NCBI GenBank assembly: GCA_041676645.1
Contig: JBAYRO010000009.1
Location: forward strand, 1-60,066
Length of the DNA: 60,066 bases
Source: JAMLIN01 sp041676645
Lineage (GTDB): Bacteria > Pseudomonadota > Gammaproteobacteria > Burkholderiales > Burkholderiaceae_E
Direction of reading: 5' to 3'
Shown: one piece after another, positions 47,759 through 58,440 of the stretch
Layout of the letters: every line of letters begins with the position of its first letter
Position numbering within the stretch: the stretch's first letter is position 1
The notes under the pieces: generated by a model
Told to the model about the DNA's origin: nothing
Databases searched by the model: none
What the model saw: only the letters and a program-made list of their open reading frames with translations
Program-made: the position numbers and the translations under genes

Positions 47759-49084
47759 TCAGAACAGCGATGGTCCGAAGAACAGGTTCGGGAAGTACAA
47801 GGCGATGTCAGGCCAGATGACGATGAAGATCACGCCGACGATGGTCACCAGCACGTACGGAATCACCGACACGTAGATGTCGTGCATCGTCACCTCGGGC
47901 GGCGCCACCCCCTTCAGGTAGAAGAGGTTGAAGCCGAACGGCGGCGTCATGTAGCCGATCTCCATCATGATGATGAACATCACGCCGAACCAGATCGGAT
48001 CCCAGCCGTAATGGGCCACCACCGGCAGGAAGGCCGGCAGGGTGATCAGCATGATTCCCACCGGATCGAGCACCATCCCCAGGGTGAAGAGCACGATCAT
48101 CATGAACAGCAGGGCGCCGTACTCTCCGCCCGGGATCATCATCATCACGTCGTCGATGAAGGCGTTCGCGCCGAGCGTGGAATAGGCGGTCGAGAACGCA
48201 TGCGCCGCGAACAGGATCCACATGATCATCGCGGTCAGGCGCAGCGTCTGCACACCGGCGTCGGTGATCACGTCCATCGTCAGCTTGCGATGCACCGCCG
48301 ATGCGATCAGCGCGCCGAACACGCCCAGCGCCGCCGCCTCGGTCGGGGTCGCATAGCCGCCGAAGATCGAGCCCAGGACGAGGAACACGACGAGCAGCGG
48401 CAGGAAGACCGCCTTTAGCGATTCGATCCGCGCCCCCCAGCCCGCGCGCTCCTCGGGCGGCAGCGCCGGTGCGATCGACGGCTGCAGCCAGGCCCGTACA
48501 CCGATGTAGATGGACACCAGCACGAAGAGCAGGATGCCCGGGCCGAGGCCCGCTGCGAAGAGGCGACCCACCGAGACCTCGGTGAGCATCGCGTAGAGCA
48601 CCATCAGCACCGAGGGCGGGATCAGGATGCCCCAGCCGCCGCCGCAGTTGATGGCGCCCACCGCGAGGCGCTTGTCATAACCGCGATTGAGCATCTGCGG
48701 CAGGGCGATGGTTCCCATGGTGACGACGGCCGCGCCGCTGATGCCGCTCATGGCGGCGAAGATCGCGCAGATCGCGACGGTACCGATGGCAAGGCCCCCG
48801 CGGAAGCCCCCGAACCAGACATGCATCATCCGGTAGAGGTTCTGGGCCACCCCGGATTTCTCCAGCAGCATCGCCATGTAGACGTACATCGGTATCGCGA
48901 TCAGCGTGAAGCTCGTCATCGAATCCCAGAACTTCGAGGCGACGATGTAGAACCCGACCGGGCCTATCGAGAAATACAGGAAGATGACCGAGATGCCGCC
49001 CAGCGTGAAGACCAGTGGCACACCCAGGAAAAGGAATACCAGCAGGCATCCGAAAAACAGCGCAGTGACGAGTTCGACCGACAC
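47759..49084 (-). CDS. dctM: TRAP transporter large permease DctM
   Basis: A 441-aa membrane protein with about 12 hydrophobic helices. MSGISGAAVVTMGTIALPQML, INCGGGWGILIPPSVLMVLYAML, GGYATPTEAAALGVFGALIAS and LDPVGIMLITLPAFLPVV are the conserved DctM segments, including the Gly/Pro/Ser-rich hairpins of the elevator domain. It is the Na-coupled translocation subunit. It lies 15 bases after dctQ and works with it and one or more of the DctP proteins. Confidence 0.95.
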   Translation of the reverse strand: MSVELVTALFFGCLLVFLFLGVPLVFTLGGISVIFLYFSIGPVGFYIVASKFWDSMTSFTLIAIPMYVYMAMLLEKSGVAQNLYRMMHVWFGGFRGGLAIGTVAICAIFAAMSGISGAAVVTMGTIALPQMLNRGYDKRLAVGAINCGGGWGILIPPSVLMVLYAMLTEVSVGRLFAAGLGPGILLFVLVSIYIGVRAWLQPSIAPALPPEERAGWGARIESLKAVFLPLLVVFLVLGSIFGGYATPTEAAALGVFGALIASAVHRKLTMDVITDAGVQTLRLTAMIMWILFAAHAFSTAYSTLGANAFIDDVMMMIPGGEYGALLFMMIVLFTLGMVLDPVGIMLITLPAFLPVVAHYGWDPIWFGVMFIIMMEIGYMTPPFGFNLFYLKGVAPPEVTMHDIYVSVIPYVLVTIVGVIFIVIWPDIALYFPNLFFGPSLF

Positions 49085-49099
49085 GATGGCTCCCCGTAA

Positions 49100-49654
49100 T
49101 CAATGTGCGGAGCCGTCTGTGGCCTGCTTGCCCCAGACAGCCGGATCGTTTTCGAGGCCCTTGATGACGCGCCAGTCCGCAACCATTCGGACGATGCCCT
49201 GCAGGAAGAGCAGCACGCCGGCGATCGGCACAGCGGCCTTGACCGGCCAGATGTAGGGATCCCAGATGCTGTAGGAAGTCTCCATCTTCGCGTAGGACTC
49301 CCAGGCCATGTCGGCGCTCTGGTAGATCAGCACCAGCATGAAGAACACGAACAGGAAGGAGGTCGCCAGATCGACCCTGGCCTTCTTCTTGCGGGACCAG
49401 TTGCCATAGAGGATGTCGACGTTGACATGCCCGCGCTCGACCAGCAGGTAGCCGCCGGCGATGACCGAATACACGCCGAAGATCAGCTGTGCGAGCTCGG
49501 CGGTCCAGATGGTGACGCTGCCGACGACGTAGCGCATGACGACGTCGGTGATCAGCGCGAAGAACATCGGAACGATGAGCCATGCGCAGATCTTGCCGAT
49601 CCACAGATTGAGCTGGGTGATGCCTCTGGCGAGCTTCAGCATCCTGTCCCCCAT
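49100..49654 (-). CDS. dctQ: TRAP transporter small permease DctQ
   Basis: A 184-aa protein with four hydrophobic helices (about 15-40, 50-75, 95-115 and 140-165). VMRYVVGSVTIWTAELAQLIFGVYSVIAGGYLLVERGHVNVDILYG is the DctQ signature region. ATG 49654 or the ATG four codons later (49642) may be the start. A 16-bp hairpin separates it from the upstream binding-protein gene. Confidence 0.92.
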   Translation of the reverse strand: MGDRMLKLARGITQLNLWIGKICAWLIVPMFFALITDVVMRYVVGSVTIWTAELAQLIFGVYSVIAGGYLLVERGHVNVDILYGNWSRKKKARVDLATSFLFVFFMLVLIYQSADMAWESYAKMETSYSIWDPYIWPVKAAVPIAGVLLFLQGIVRMVADWRVIKGLENDPAVWGKQATDGSAH

Positions 49655-49685
49655 GTAATTGGTTTAGAAGTAGAAGGAGAAGGCT

Positions 49686-49725
49686 CGAACCAGCGGCGGG
49701 CCTCGGGACGCCCGCCGCTGGTTCG
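49686..49725 (-). terminator. Strong 16-bp hairpin between dctP paralogue 2 and dctQ
   Basis: CGAACCAGCGGCGGGC (49686-49701) and GCCCGCCGCTGGTTCG (49710-49725) form a perfect stem with an 8-base loop. Such a stem after a binding-protein gene often stops or stabilises most transcripts so that binding protein is made in excess over permease. No T-run is visible. Confidence 0.65.
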
Positions 49726-49775
49726 GATAGAACGAGTCCGATTCCCGATCACGTGAAACCGATCGGGTCCGGTCG

Positions 49776-50816
49776 TCAGATGTAGCCCAGGTCCTTCATC
49801 AGGCCATTGACCTTCTCCGCGAACTCCTTGGCCTTCGGTCCTTTCGCGATTTCCTTTTCCATGAGGGTTTTGGACGCTTCGGCGAACTTCGCGAGGACGT
49901 CGTCCGGGTAGTGCGCCACCTTGACGTTCATCTTGGTGACGCCGGTGTTCAGCGCGATCGCCTCCTGGTGCTTGTACTCGACCGAACGCTGGAAGTAGCG
50001 ATTCTCGACCGTGCTGGTGAAGATGAGCTTCAGGTCGTCCGGCAGCTTGTTGAAGGCGTCCAGGTTCATGATGTAGACGTCCTGGGCGATCAGGATCGAC
50101 GGCCGCATGTGAACCGGGGCGACCTCCCAGAACTTCATCGACAGCGCTCCGATGGCTGCGCCCCAGTGGGCGCCGTCGACGACGCCGGTCGCGATCGCCT
50201 GGTAGATCTCGGGGCCTGCGATCTGCTGCGGAGCGAAACCGGCGGCATGGAGAAACTCGAGCAGGCTGCCCGCCGAGCGCACCTTGACGCCGGCGAGATC
50301 CTGGCCCGGCTCGATCGCGTTCTTGAGCACGAGCTCGGTCGGGTAGGCCTTGTCGGCCATGTAGAACACGCCCTTCGACTTGACCTGCTCGTTGAGCGCG
50401 GCTTCCAGGCCGAGGTTCTTGTTGAGGTGCATCGCCTCCCAGGGATCGCGCAGCGTGCCCGGGATGCCCATGTACAGGCTCATCAGCTCGGCTTCAGCCA
50501 GGTTGTAGGCTGGGGAAGTCGTACCCATCTGCACCACGCCGCGGCGCACGACGTTGAAGATCTCGCCGCCCTTGGCGATCTCGCCGGCGCCGAGCAACTC
50601 CATCTGGAAGCGGCCGTCCGTCTTCTCCTCGAGTTCCTTGGCCAGCACGGTGAGGCTGTCCCCGAAGGAGCCGGATGCCTTCGGCCAGTGCGACTGGACC
50701 TTCCAGTTGACCTTCGACTGGGCCTGGGCCGAGGTGATGATGGCGGGCGCTGCTGCGACGGCAAGCGTCCCTTTCAGGACGTTGCGCCGGTTGAGTTTGC
50801 TGCTCAGGTTGGACAT
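49776..50816 (-). CDS. TRAP transporter substrate-binding protein DctP (paralogue 2)
   Basis: A 346-aa binding protein with signal NRRNVLKGTLAVAAAPAIITSAQAQ. KVRSAGSLLEFLHAAGFAP holds the ligand Arg, and IYQAIATGVVDGAHWGAA follows. It aligns with paralogues 1 and 3 without gaps, more than half identical by eye. It lies directly before dctQ, so is the likely main partner of DctQM. The ribosome site is GGAGGAA, in a leader almost the same as that of paralogue 3. Confidence 0.94.
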   Translation of the reverse strand: MSNLSSKLNRRNVLKGTLAVAAAPAIITSAQAQSKVNWKVQSHWPKASGSFGDSLTVLAKELEEKTDGRFQMELLGAGEIAKGGEIFNVVRRGVVQMGTTSPAYNLAEAELMSLYMGIPGTLRDPWEAMHLNKNLGLEAALNEQVKSKGVFYMADKAYPTELVLKNAIEPGQDLAGVKVRSAGSLLEFLHAAGFAPQQIAGPEIYQAIATGVVDGAHWGAAIGALSMKFWEVAPVHMRPSILIAQDVYIMNLDAFNKLPDDLKLIFTSTVENRYFQRSVEYKHQEAIALNTGVTKMNVKVAHYPDDVLAKFAEASKTLMEKEIAKGPKAKEFAEKVNGLMKDLGYI

Positions 50817-50905
50817 GTCTCAATTCCTCCGTTGCCAATGCAAATATGAAAGGGGATGGCGGGATCCGTTTGCTCGAAACCGGGTCCGCTTTTTCGAAGC
50901 GACCG

Positions 50906-50934
50906 ATAAGAACACGGCGTTACTCATGAGTCAA
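50906..50934 (-). promoter_or_regulatory. Candidate promoter of dctP paralogue 2
   Basis: On the minus strand TTGACT (50929-50934) and TCTTAT (50906-50911) are 17 bases apart. The -35 is strong, the -10 moderate. It would let paralogue 2 and dctQM be transcribed apart from paralogue 3. Confidence 0.4.
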
Positions 50935-50983
50935 ACCGAATCCCTTGCTTGCGATAATACGGCCCTCGAACCTCGGTACGCGC

Positions 50984-52024
50984 TTACACGTAACCGAGCT
51001 TCTTCATCAAGCCGATGAGTTTGTCGCCGAATTCCTCGGCCTTCGGGCCTTTGGCCATCTCCTTGGCCAGGATGTCCCTCGAGGCTTCCGCGAACCGCGC
51101 CAGAACATCGTCCGGAAACTGCTCTACCTGGACATTCATCTTCGCGACGCCGGTATTGAGCGCAGTGACCTCCAGTTCCTTGTACTGGAGCGAACGACGG
51201 TAGTAGCGTTCCTCCAGCAGCGAGATGAAGATCAGGCGCAGGTCGTCGGGCAGCTCGTCATAGGCAGCCACGTTGATGATATACGTGTCGTTCGAGATCG
51301 CGAGGGCCGGCCTCATCTGGATTGGCGCCACCTCCCAGAGTTTCATCGACAGCGCGCCTTGTGCTGCGCCCCAGTGCGCACCGTCGACCACACCGGTAGC
51401 GATCGCCTGGTAAAGCTCCGAACCATCGACCTGCTGTGGAGCAAAACCGGCGGCTGCGAGGAACTCGAGCGTGTTGCCGTACGAGCGCACCTTGACCGCG
51501 CCAAGATCAGCACCAGCCTCGATCTTGTTCTTGAGCACGAGTTCGGTCGGATACGCCTTGTCGGCCATGTAGAAGAGACCCTTCGGGCGCATCTCATCGT
51601 TGACCGCAGCTTCGAGGCCAAGGTTCTTCGTCAGGTACATCAGTTCCCACGGGTCGCGCAGGGTGCCCGGCATGCCGAAGTACAGGCCATGCAGTTCCGT
51701 TTCCGCCGGGTTGTAGCCAGGATTCGTCGTGCCCATCTGCACGACACCACGCCGTACGATGTTGAAGATCTCGCCGCCTTTGGCGATTTCCCCCGCTCCG
51801 AGCGTTTCAAGCGTGAAGCGGCCGTCAGTACGCTGTTCGAGTTCCGTTGCGAGTACGCCCAGGCTGTCGACAAACGATACCGATGCCTTTGGCCAGTGAG
51901 CCTGAACCTTCCAGCGGATCTTGGTCTGCGCCTGGGCCGATGTGATGATCGCCGGCGCGGCCGCAACGGCGAGCGTCCCCTTCAGGATGTTGCGGCGTTT
52001 CAGCTTGCTGCCGAAGCTAGACAT
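50984..52024 (-). CDS. TRAP transporter substrate-binding protein DctP (paralogue 3)
   Basis: A 346-aa binding protein with signal KRRNILKGTLAVAAAPAIITSAQAQ. The ligand Arg lies in KVRSYGNTLEFLAAAGFAP, followed by LYQAIATGVVDGAHWGAA. The leader and start (GGAGGAAT.GAGACATGTC) are almost the same as those of paralogue 2, so the duplication took in the ribosome site. The gene lies 80 bases after the CoA-transferase and 167 bases before paralogue 2. A different ligand range is likely but not provable here. Confidence 0.94.
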   Translation of the reverse strand: MSSFGSKLKRRNILKGTLAVAAAPAIITSAQAQTKIRWKVQAHWPKASVSFVDSLGVLATELEQRTDGRFTLETLGAGEIAKGGEIFNIVRRGVVQMGTTNPGYNPAETELHGLYFGMPGTLRDPWELMYLTKNLGLEAAVNDEMRPKGLFYMADKAYPTELVLKNKIEAGADLGAVKVRSYGNTLEFLAAAGFAPQQVDGSELYQAIATGVVDGAHWGAAQGALSMKLWEVAPIQMRPALAISNDTYIINVAAYDELPDDLRLIFISLLEERYYRRSLQYKELEVTALNTGVAKMNVQVEQFPDDVLARFAEASRDILAKEMAKGPKAEEFGDKLIGLMKKLGYV

Positions 52025-52104
52025 GTCTCGATTCCTCCGTTGCCGACCTGCCGAAAACGAGCATAGCCTTATTCGACGGGCCTGAGTATCGGGATTTGAA
52101 CGGA

Positions 52105-53322
52105 TCAGGAATCCCCTGCGACGACGACGCCCTGCTCCACCAGCGTCGTGATGCGATCCGCATCGAGCCCCAGCTCGGCAAGAATCTCGCGGCTGTGCTG
52201 GCCAAGGGCCGGCGGCGGGCGCAGGGCGGTCGGCGGATCGACCGGCGAGGTGAACGGCGTGCCGATGAGTTCGACATCGTTCTCATGGCCATGCGGCCTG
52301 CCCGCCGGCAGGATCACGCTACGCGGGTCGGCGCGCGCCTCGGCGGCGGCGTCGGCGATCGTGTTGACCTTGGAAATCGGTACGCTGCGCGCGGACAGCC
52401 GGCGCTCCCAGTTGCTCGCGCTGTCGGTGGCGAAGGCTTCGGTCAGCCGCTCCGTGAAGGCCTCGGCGTTGGCCATCCGCGCCTGCGCCGTCGCGAAGCG
52501 TTCGTCGGCCATGAGTGCGCCGATGCCGAGCTCGTCGCACAAGGCCTCGACCTGCGCCGGCTGGACCGCCGATGAAAGCACGACGCCGTCACCGGTGGGA
52601 AAGGCGCCCGCGCTGGGCGCCCTGGACAGCGAGCTGTTGCCCATCAGCCCGCCCGGAATCCCCTCGACCAGGTACTGGGCGCAGGCCGCGTTCTGCAGCA
52701 GCAGGCCGGCGTCGAACATGGCGACATCGATCGCCTTGCCCTCGCCGGTGCGCTCGCGGCGCAGCAGGGCCGATGCGATACCGAAGGCGGCGGAAACGCC
52801 CGACATGGCATCGACCGGGAAATAACCGGTCCGTGTCGGCCCGGTTTCCGGATGGCCGTTGTTGTCCATCATCCCGCTGGCCGCCTGGATGGCCCCGTCG
52901 TAGGCGGCCTCGGTGCGTCGCGGCCCGGTGTTCCCGAAGCCGGTGATCGAACACCAGACGATGCGGGGATTGATCGCGCGCACGCTCTCGTAGTCGAGCC
53001 CCAGTCTCTCGACCACGCCGCTGCGGTAATTGTGAAGCAGGACATCGGCGCCTTCGATCAGCCGATGCACCAGGGCCTTGCCTTCGGGATGCTTCATGTC
53101 CAGGCAGAGGCTGCGCTTGCCGATGTTCATCGCGAGAAAGCCCGGTGCCATGCCGACCGCGGAATAACGGCTCGGCAGCATCCGGTCGCGCATCTGGTCG
53201 CCGGCCGGCGGCTCGATCTTGATGACATCGGCACCCAGCACCGAAAGATGCTGCGCCGCGAGTGGACCAGCGATTACCTGGGAAAAATCCAGGACACGGA
53301 TCCCTTCGAAATCGAGCGCCAT
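52105..53322 (-). CDS. CaiB/BaiF-type (class III) CoA-transferase
   Basis: A 405-aa enzyme that moves CoA between carboxylic acids. FEGIRVLDFSQVIAGPLAAQHLSVLGADVIKIEPP is the family N-terminus, LLHNYRSGVVERLGLDYE is conserved, and D171 (YFPVDAMSG) matches the Asp that forms the enzyme anhydride in formyl-CoA transferase. Two interlocked chains form the dimer. Upstream of the TRAP genes in the same direction, it probably activates the acid the TRAP system brings in. ATG 53322 (MALDFEG) is chosen; an in-frame start eight codons earlier exists. Confidence 0.9.
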   Translation of the reverse strand: MALDFEGIRVLDFSQVIAGPLAAQHLSVLGADVIKIEPPAGDQMRDRMLPSRYSAVGMAPGFLAMNIGKRSLCLDMKHPEGKALVHRLIEGADVLLHNYRSGVVERLGLDYESVRAINPRIVWCSITGFGNTGPRRTEAAYDGAIQAASGMMDNNGHPETGPTRTGYFPVDAMSGVSAAFGIASALLRRERTGEGKAIDVAMFDAGLLLQNAACAQYLVEGIPGGLMGNSSLSRAPSAGAFPTGDGVVLSSAVQPAQVEALCDELGIGALMADERFATAQARMANAEAFTERLTEAFATDSASNWERRLSARSVPISKVNTIADAAAEARADPRSVILPAGRPHGHENDVELIGTPFTSPVDPPTALRPPPALGQHSREILAELGLDADRITTLVEQGVVVAGDS

Positions 53323-53405
53323 CGAAACCCCACTGTCTCTTGTCATCGTCCGCCCGCATCGTGCGTGATGCCGGCGTGTCGGCCCCTGTCCGGAGCGGTC
53401 ATTAG

Positions 53406-53497
53406 TGGCGGAGAGGGCGGGATTCGAACCCGCGTCAGGGCGTAAACCCTGAACACGCTTTCCAGGCGTGCGATTTCAACCACTCATCCACCTCTCC
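53406..53497 (-). tRNA. tRNA-Ser (GGA)
   Basis: A 92-nt type II tRNA on the minus strand: acceptor GGAGAGG/CCTCTCC, anticodon loop with GGA, a long variable arm (CAGGG..CCCTG), T-arm GGGTTCGAATCCC and encoded CCA. It lies 83 bases upstream of the CoA-transferase and is preceded by the symporter gene. Confidence 0.97.
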
Positions 53498-53582
53498 GGG
53501 AGCGGCGATTCTAGCAAACCCTGCGTCACGGGGCACGGCCAACGCGTCGCGGAGCACGGCCAAGGGCAAGGCGCGATCGATC

Positions 53583-55643
53583 TCATCGATCGAGACGCGG
53601 ATAGCGGAGCCGCTCGACCAGCATGCGGGTCTCGATCGAGGGTTTCGGGGTGAGCAGACTGACCACGATGATGACCGCGAACCCGACCGGCACCCCGAAC
53701 ACCCCGGCCGAGATCGGATCGATCCCCCACCAGAGCCCGGTCACCGGGAGTTCCGCGGGTATGCCGTGGAAGATCTCGCGCAGCCAGGGCTGGGTTCGGG
53801 TCATGTAGTAGAAGGTGACCCCGAAGCCGGCCAGCATGCCCAGCGTCGCCCCGAGCCCGGTCGCCCGCTTCCAGAAGATGCCCAGCACCAGGGCCGGGAA
53901 GAAGCCGGCGGCGGCGAAGGAGAAGGCGGCCGAGACCAGGTGCAGGATGCCCGCCGGTCGCTGGGCCGCGGTCAGCGCAGCGACGACGGCGACCAGCAGC
54001 AGCAGGACCTTGGAGATCAGCACCCGCCTCGCCGTCGGCGCCTTCGGATCGATCATCTTGTAGTACATGTCGTGCGAAAGCGCATTGGCGATCGTCAGCA
54101 GCAGCCCGTCGGCGGTGGACAGCGCCGCCGCCAGCCCGCCGGCGGCAACCAGGCCGCTGATGACATAGGGCAGCCCCGCGATCTCGGGGGTGGCGAGAAC
54201 CACGATGTCATCGCCCAGCAGGATCTCGGCGGCCTGGACGATGCCGTCGAGATTGACGTCCACGATGGACAGCACGGTGGAGTCCACCTTCTGCCACTGC
54301 CGCACCCAGCCCGGCAGTTCGCTGAACGCGGTTCCGACGACATCGTGGTAGACGACGTACTTGACCAGCACCGCCAGCGCCGGTGCGGTGAAGTACAGCA
54401 GGAAGATGAAGAACAGCGACCAGGTCACCGAATTTCGGGCTTCGCGCACCGAAGGCGTGGTGTAGAAGCGCATCAGGATATGGGGCAGCGCCGCGGTACC
54501 GACCATGAGGCAGAACAGCAGCGCCAGGAAGTTGAGCCTTGCGGTCCGGCGCTCGGCTTCGGTGTCACCGGCGAAGGGCTCCCCGTGGCGGGCCAGCGGC
54601 CGTGCCCGGCTGGCCAGCGCCGCTTCGGCGCGCCACTGGGTCACCGCCGATTCGAGATTGGCCGGATAGGCCGCCAGTGCGTTCTCCGCCGCCTTGATCG
54701 CCTGCGGTGCGCCACTCGCCCTCGCGAGCGCGAGCCGCTGCTCGAGTTCGGCCGTCTCGTTCTCGAAGCTCGCCGGCGCATCGGCCAGCAGTTCGGCCGC
54801 CCGTGCGGCACGCTCGCGGAAGATCGCCCGGACCTCGATCTCGGCCGGATCGACGATCAGCCTGTTCTCGATCTGGGTGATCTTCTTGAGCTGCTGGCCG
54901 TAGGCAAGCTGGGGTACCGGATTGCCGGTCTGCTGGATCGAGAGCCAGACCACCGGGATCATGTAGGCGGCGATCAGGATGATGTACTGGGCGACCTGCG
55001 TCCAGGTGACCGCCTTCATTCCGCCAAGGAAGGAGCAGACCAGAATGCCGGCCAGGCCGAGGAAGATGCCGACCTGGAACTCGACCCCGGTCAGGCGCGT
55101 GGTCACCAGGCCGAGTCCGTAGATCTGGGCGACGACATAGGTGAAGGAACACATGCAGGTGATGAGGATGGCCATCATCCGCGGGATGTGCCCGCCGTAG
55201 CGGGCGCCGAAGAAATCCGGGATCGTGAAGCGGCCGAACTTGCGCAGGTAGGGCGCCAGCAGCAGGGCCACCAGGACGTAGCCCCCCGTCCAGCCCATCA
55301 CGAACGCCAGGCCCGAATAGCCGCCGGCGTACAGGCCACCGGCCAGCGAAATGAAGGATGCCGCCGACATCCAGTCGGCCCCGGTCGCCATGCCGTTGAA
55401 GACCGCCGGCACCCGGCGGCCGGCCACGTAGTACTCGGCGGGATCATTGGTCCGGCTGACGATGCCGATGCCGGCGTACATGAGGATCGTCGCCGCGAGG
55501 AAGACATAGCCGATCGTGGTGCGCGGCATGCCCATCTGCTCGAAGATCGCCAGCGTGATGACGAAGAGCACGAAGCCCAGCGTATAGAGGCCATAGACGC
55601 GCCACAGCCGGGCGCTGAAGTCGCGCTGCGAGGCGCCGCTCAT
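53583..55643 (-). CDS. Sodium:solute symporter, ActP-like (VC_2705-type, large subunit)
   Basis: A 686-aa SSS-family transporter with about 13-14 helices. DPAEYYVAGRRVPAVFNGMATGADWMSAASFISLAGG, IPDFFGARYGG, TYVVAQIYGLGLV and STADGLLLTIANALSHD are typical of the acetate-permease-like group. A hydrophilic helical insert at about 240-370 splits the membrane domain; it is a known feature of this subgroup. It overlaps the DUF4212 gene (ATGA) and is followed downstream by tRNA-Ser. Acetate or another short acid is the likely substrate, given acs upstream. Confidence 0.9.
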   Translation of the reverse strand: MSGASQRDFSARLWRVYGLYTLGFVLFVITLAIFEQMGMPRTTIGYVFLAATILMYAGIGIVSRTNDPAEYYVAGRRVPAVFNGMATGADWMSAASFISLAGGLYAGGYSGLAFVMGWTGGYVLVALLLAPYLRKFGRFTIPDFFGARYGGHIPRMMAILITCMCSFTYVVAQIYGLGLVTTRLTGVEFQVGIFLGLAGILVCSFLGGMKAVTWTQVAQYIILIAAYMIPVVWLSIQQTGNPVPQLAYGQQLKKITQIENRLIVDPAEIEVRAIFRERAARAAELLADAPASFENETAELEQRLALARASGAPQAIKAAENALAAYPANLESAVTQWRAEAALASRARPLARHGEPFAGDTEAERRTARLNFLALLFCLMVGTAALPHILMRFYTTPSVREARNSVTWSLFFIFLLYFTAPALAVLVKYVVYHDVVGTAFSELPGWVRQWQKVDSTVLSIVDVNLDGIVQAAEILLGDDIVVLATPEIAGLPYVISGLVAAGGLAAALSTADGLLLTIANALSHDMYYKMIDPKAPTARRVLISKVLLLLVAVVAALTAAQRPAGILHLVSAAFSFAAAGFFPALVLGIFWKRATGLGATLGMLAGFGVTFYYMTRTQPWLREIFHGIPAELPVTGLWWGIDPISAGVFGVPVGFAVIIVVSLLTPKPSIETRMLVERLRYPRLDR

Positions 55644-55924
55644 TGCGGGTCCCCCGCATCGGCCTCTTCGTCGACCCCGAACTCGCGATCGAGCCGGTCC
55701 ATGGCCCGGGCATAGACCCAGATGATCAGCACGTAGATGATCGGCGCGCCCTGCGCGCCCATCCAGAAAGCGAACGGCCAGCCGAAGAAATCGAAGCTCA
55801 GCTCGCGCGCGAAGGCCGCGACGACATAGCCGACGAGGAACCAGACGAGGAGCAGCACCCCGGTGATGAGCAGGTTGCGCCGCCAGTAGCGACGCAGGTT
55901 CTCCGGGGTATTCGCCGGGCGCAT
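55640..55924 (-). CDS. DUF4212 protein, symporter small subunit
   Basis: A 94-aa membrane protein with two helices (about 16-36 and 48-72). YWRRNLLITGVLLLVWFLVGYVVAAF and FWMGAQGAPIIYVLIIWVYARAMDRLDREFGV match DUF4212, annotated as sodium/substrate symporter small subunit, which precedes these large symporters. The stop overlaps the symporter ATG. Confidence 0.88.
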   Translation of the reverse strand: MRPANTPENLRRYWRRNLLITGVLLLVWFLVGYVVAAFARELSFDFFGWPFAFWMGAQGAPIIYVLIIWVYARAMDRLDREFGVDEEADAGDPQ

Positions 55925-55931
55925 CCGGGGC

Positions 55932-56216
55932 TCAGGGCGATGGCACGCAATGCAGGCCCCGCTTGGCCAGCACCAGCCCGATCCATAACACGACGCCGAC
56001 GGCAAAGCCGAGCAGCGACGCATGTCGACGCCCCGCCGCGTCCGGCGCGAGCCAGCGGCCGATGCGGGTCAGCGGCGAGGTCAGGAAGCGGATGCCGAGG
56101 TAGACCGGATTGGCCTCGTGCCGCCCGAAGCTCAGCAGCCGTACCGTAATCTGCGCGAGATAGAACAGGAGCGCCATCTCGGCGATCGCCTTCAGAGCGA
56201 TCACCGGGAAGCACAT
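55932..56216 (-). CDS. Small two-helix membrane protein of unknown function
   Basis: A 94-aa protein. One hydrophobic stretch is at the N-terminus (FPVIALKAIAEMALLFYLAQITVRLL) and another at the C-terminus (SLLGFAVGVVLWIGLVLA). Between them EANPVYLGIRFLTSPLTRIGRWLAP looks YggT-like. It is seven bases before DUF4212 and 36 after acs, so lies in the acetate operon. I cannot name its role. Confidence 0.75.
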   Translation of the reverse strand: MCFPVIALKAIAEMALLFYLAQITVRLLSFGRHEANPVYLGIRFLTSPLTRIGRWLAPDAAGRRHASLLGFAVGVVLWIGLVLAKRGLHCVPSP

Positions 56217-56252
56217 CAGGATGGACGCCCCTGGCCGGCGCTCACGGGATTC

Positions 56253-58232
<1,980 letters not shown>

Positions 58233-58355
58233 GTCGTCCTCCTCCGTTATCGTGATTCGCCTGTGCGTCGCCACGCCCGCGGGATGGACCAATTGGGCTG
58301 GCGGCTCGCGATCGTAAGATACGCCCCCGTCCGCTTGAATGCCAGCCTCATGGTC

Positions 58356-58385
58356 TGGAGAGCCCCGTCGCGGCTGGGCTAGAAT
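58356..58385 (+). promoter_or_regulatory. Candidate fumarase promoter
   Basis: TGGAGA (58356-58361) and TAGAAT (58380-58385) lie 18 bases apart on the plus strand, about 55 bases before the fumarase ATG. The match is moderate. The 208-base gap would also hold the acs promoter on the other strand; none is obvious. Confidence 0.35.
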
Positions 58386-58440
58386 TCCCGGGGCGGCCGC
58401 CAGGCCGTGCCTCGCTCCCCCGTTTCGAGGATATTCCGAC

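Noticed and set aside
54000..55715. Long plus-strand frame opposite the symporter
   Set aside because: Low-complexity Arg/Gln/Asp/Gly product typical of reverse-strand shadows in this genome.
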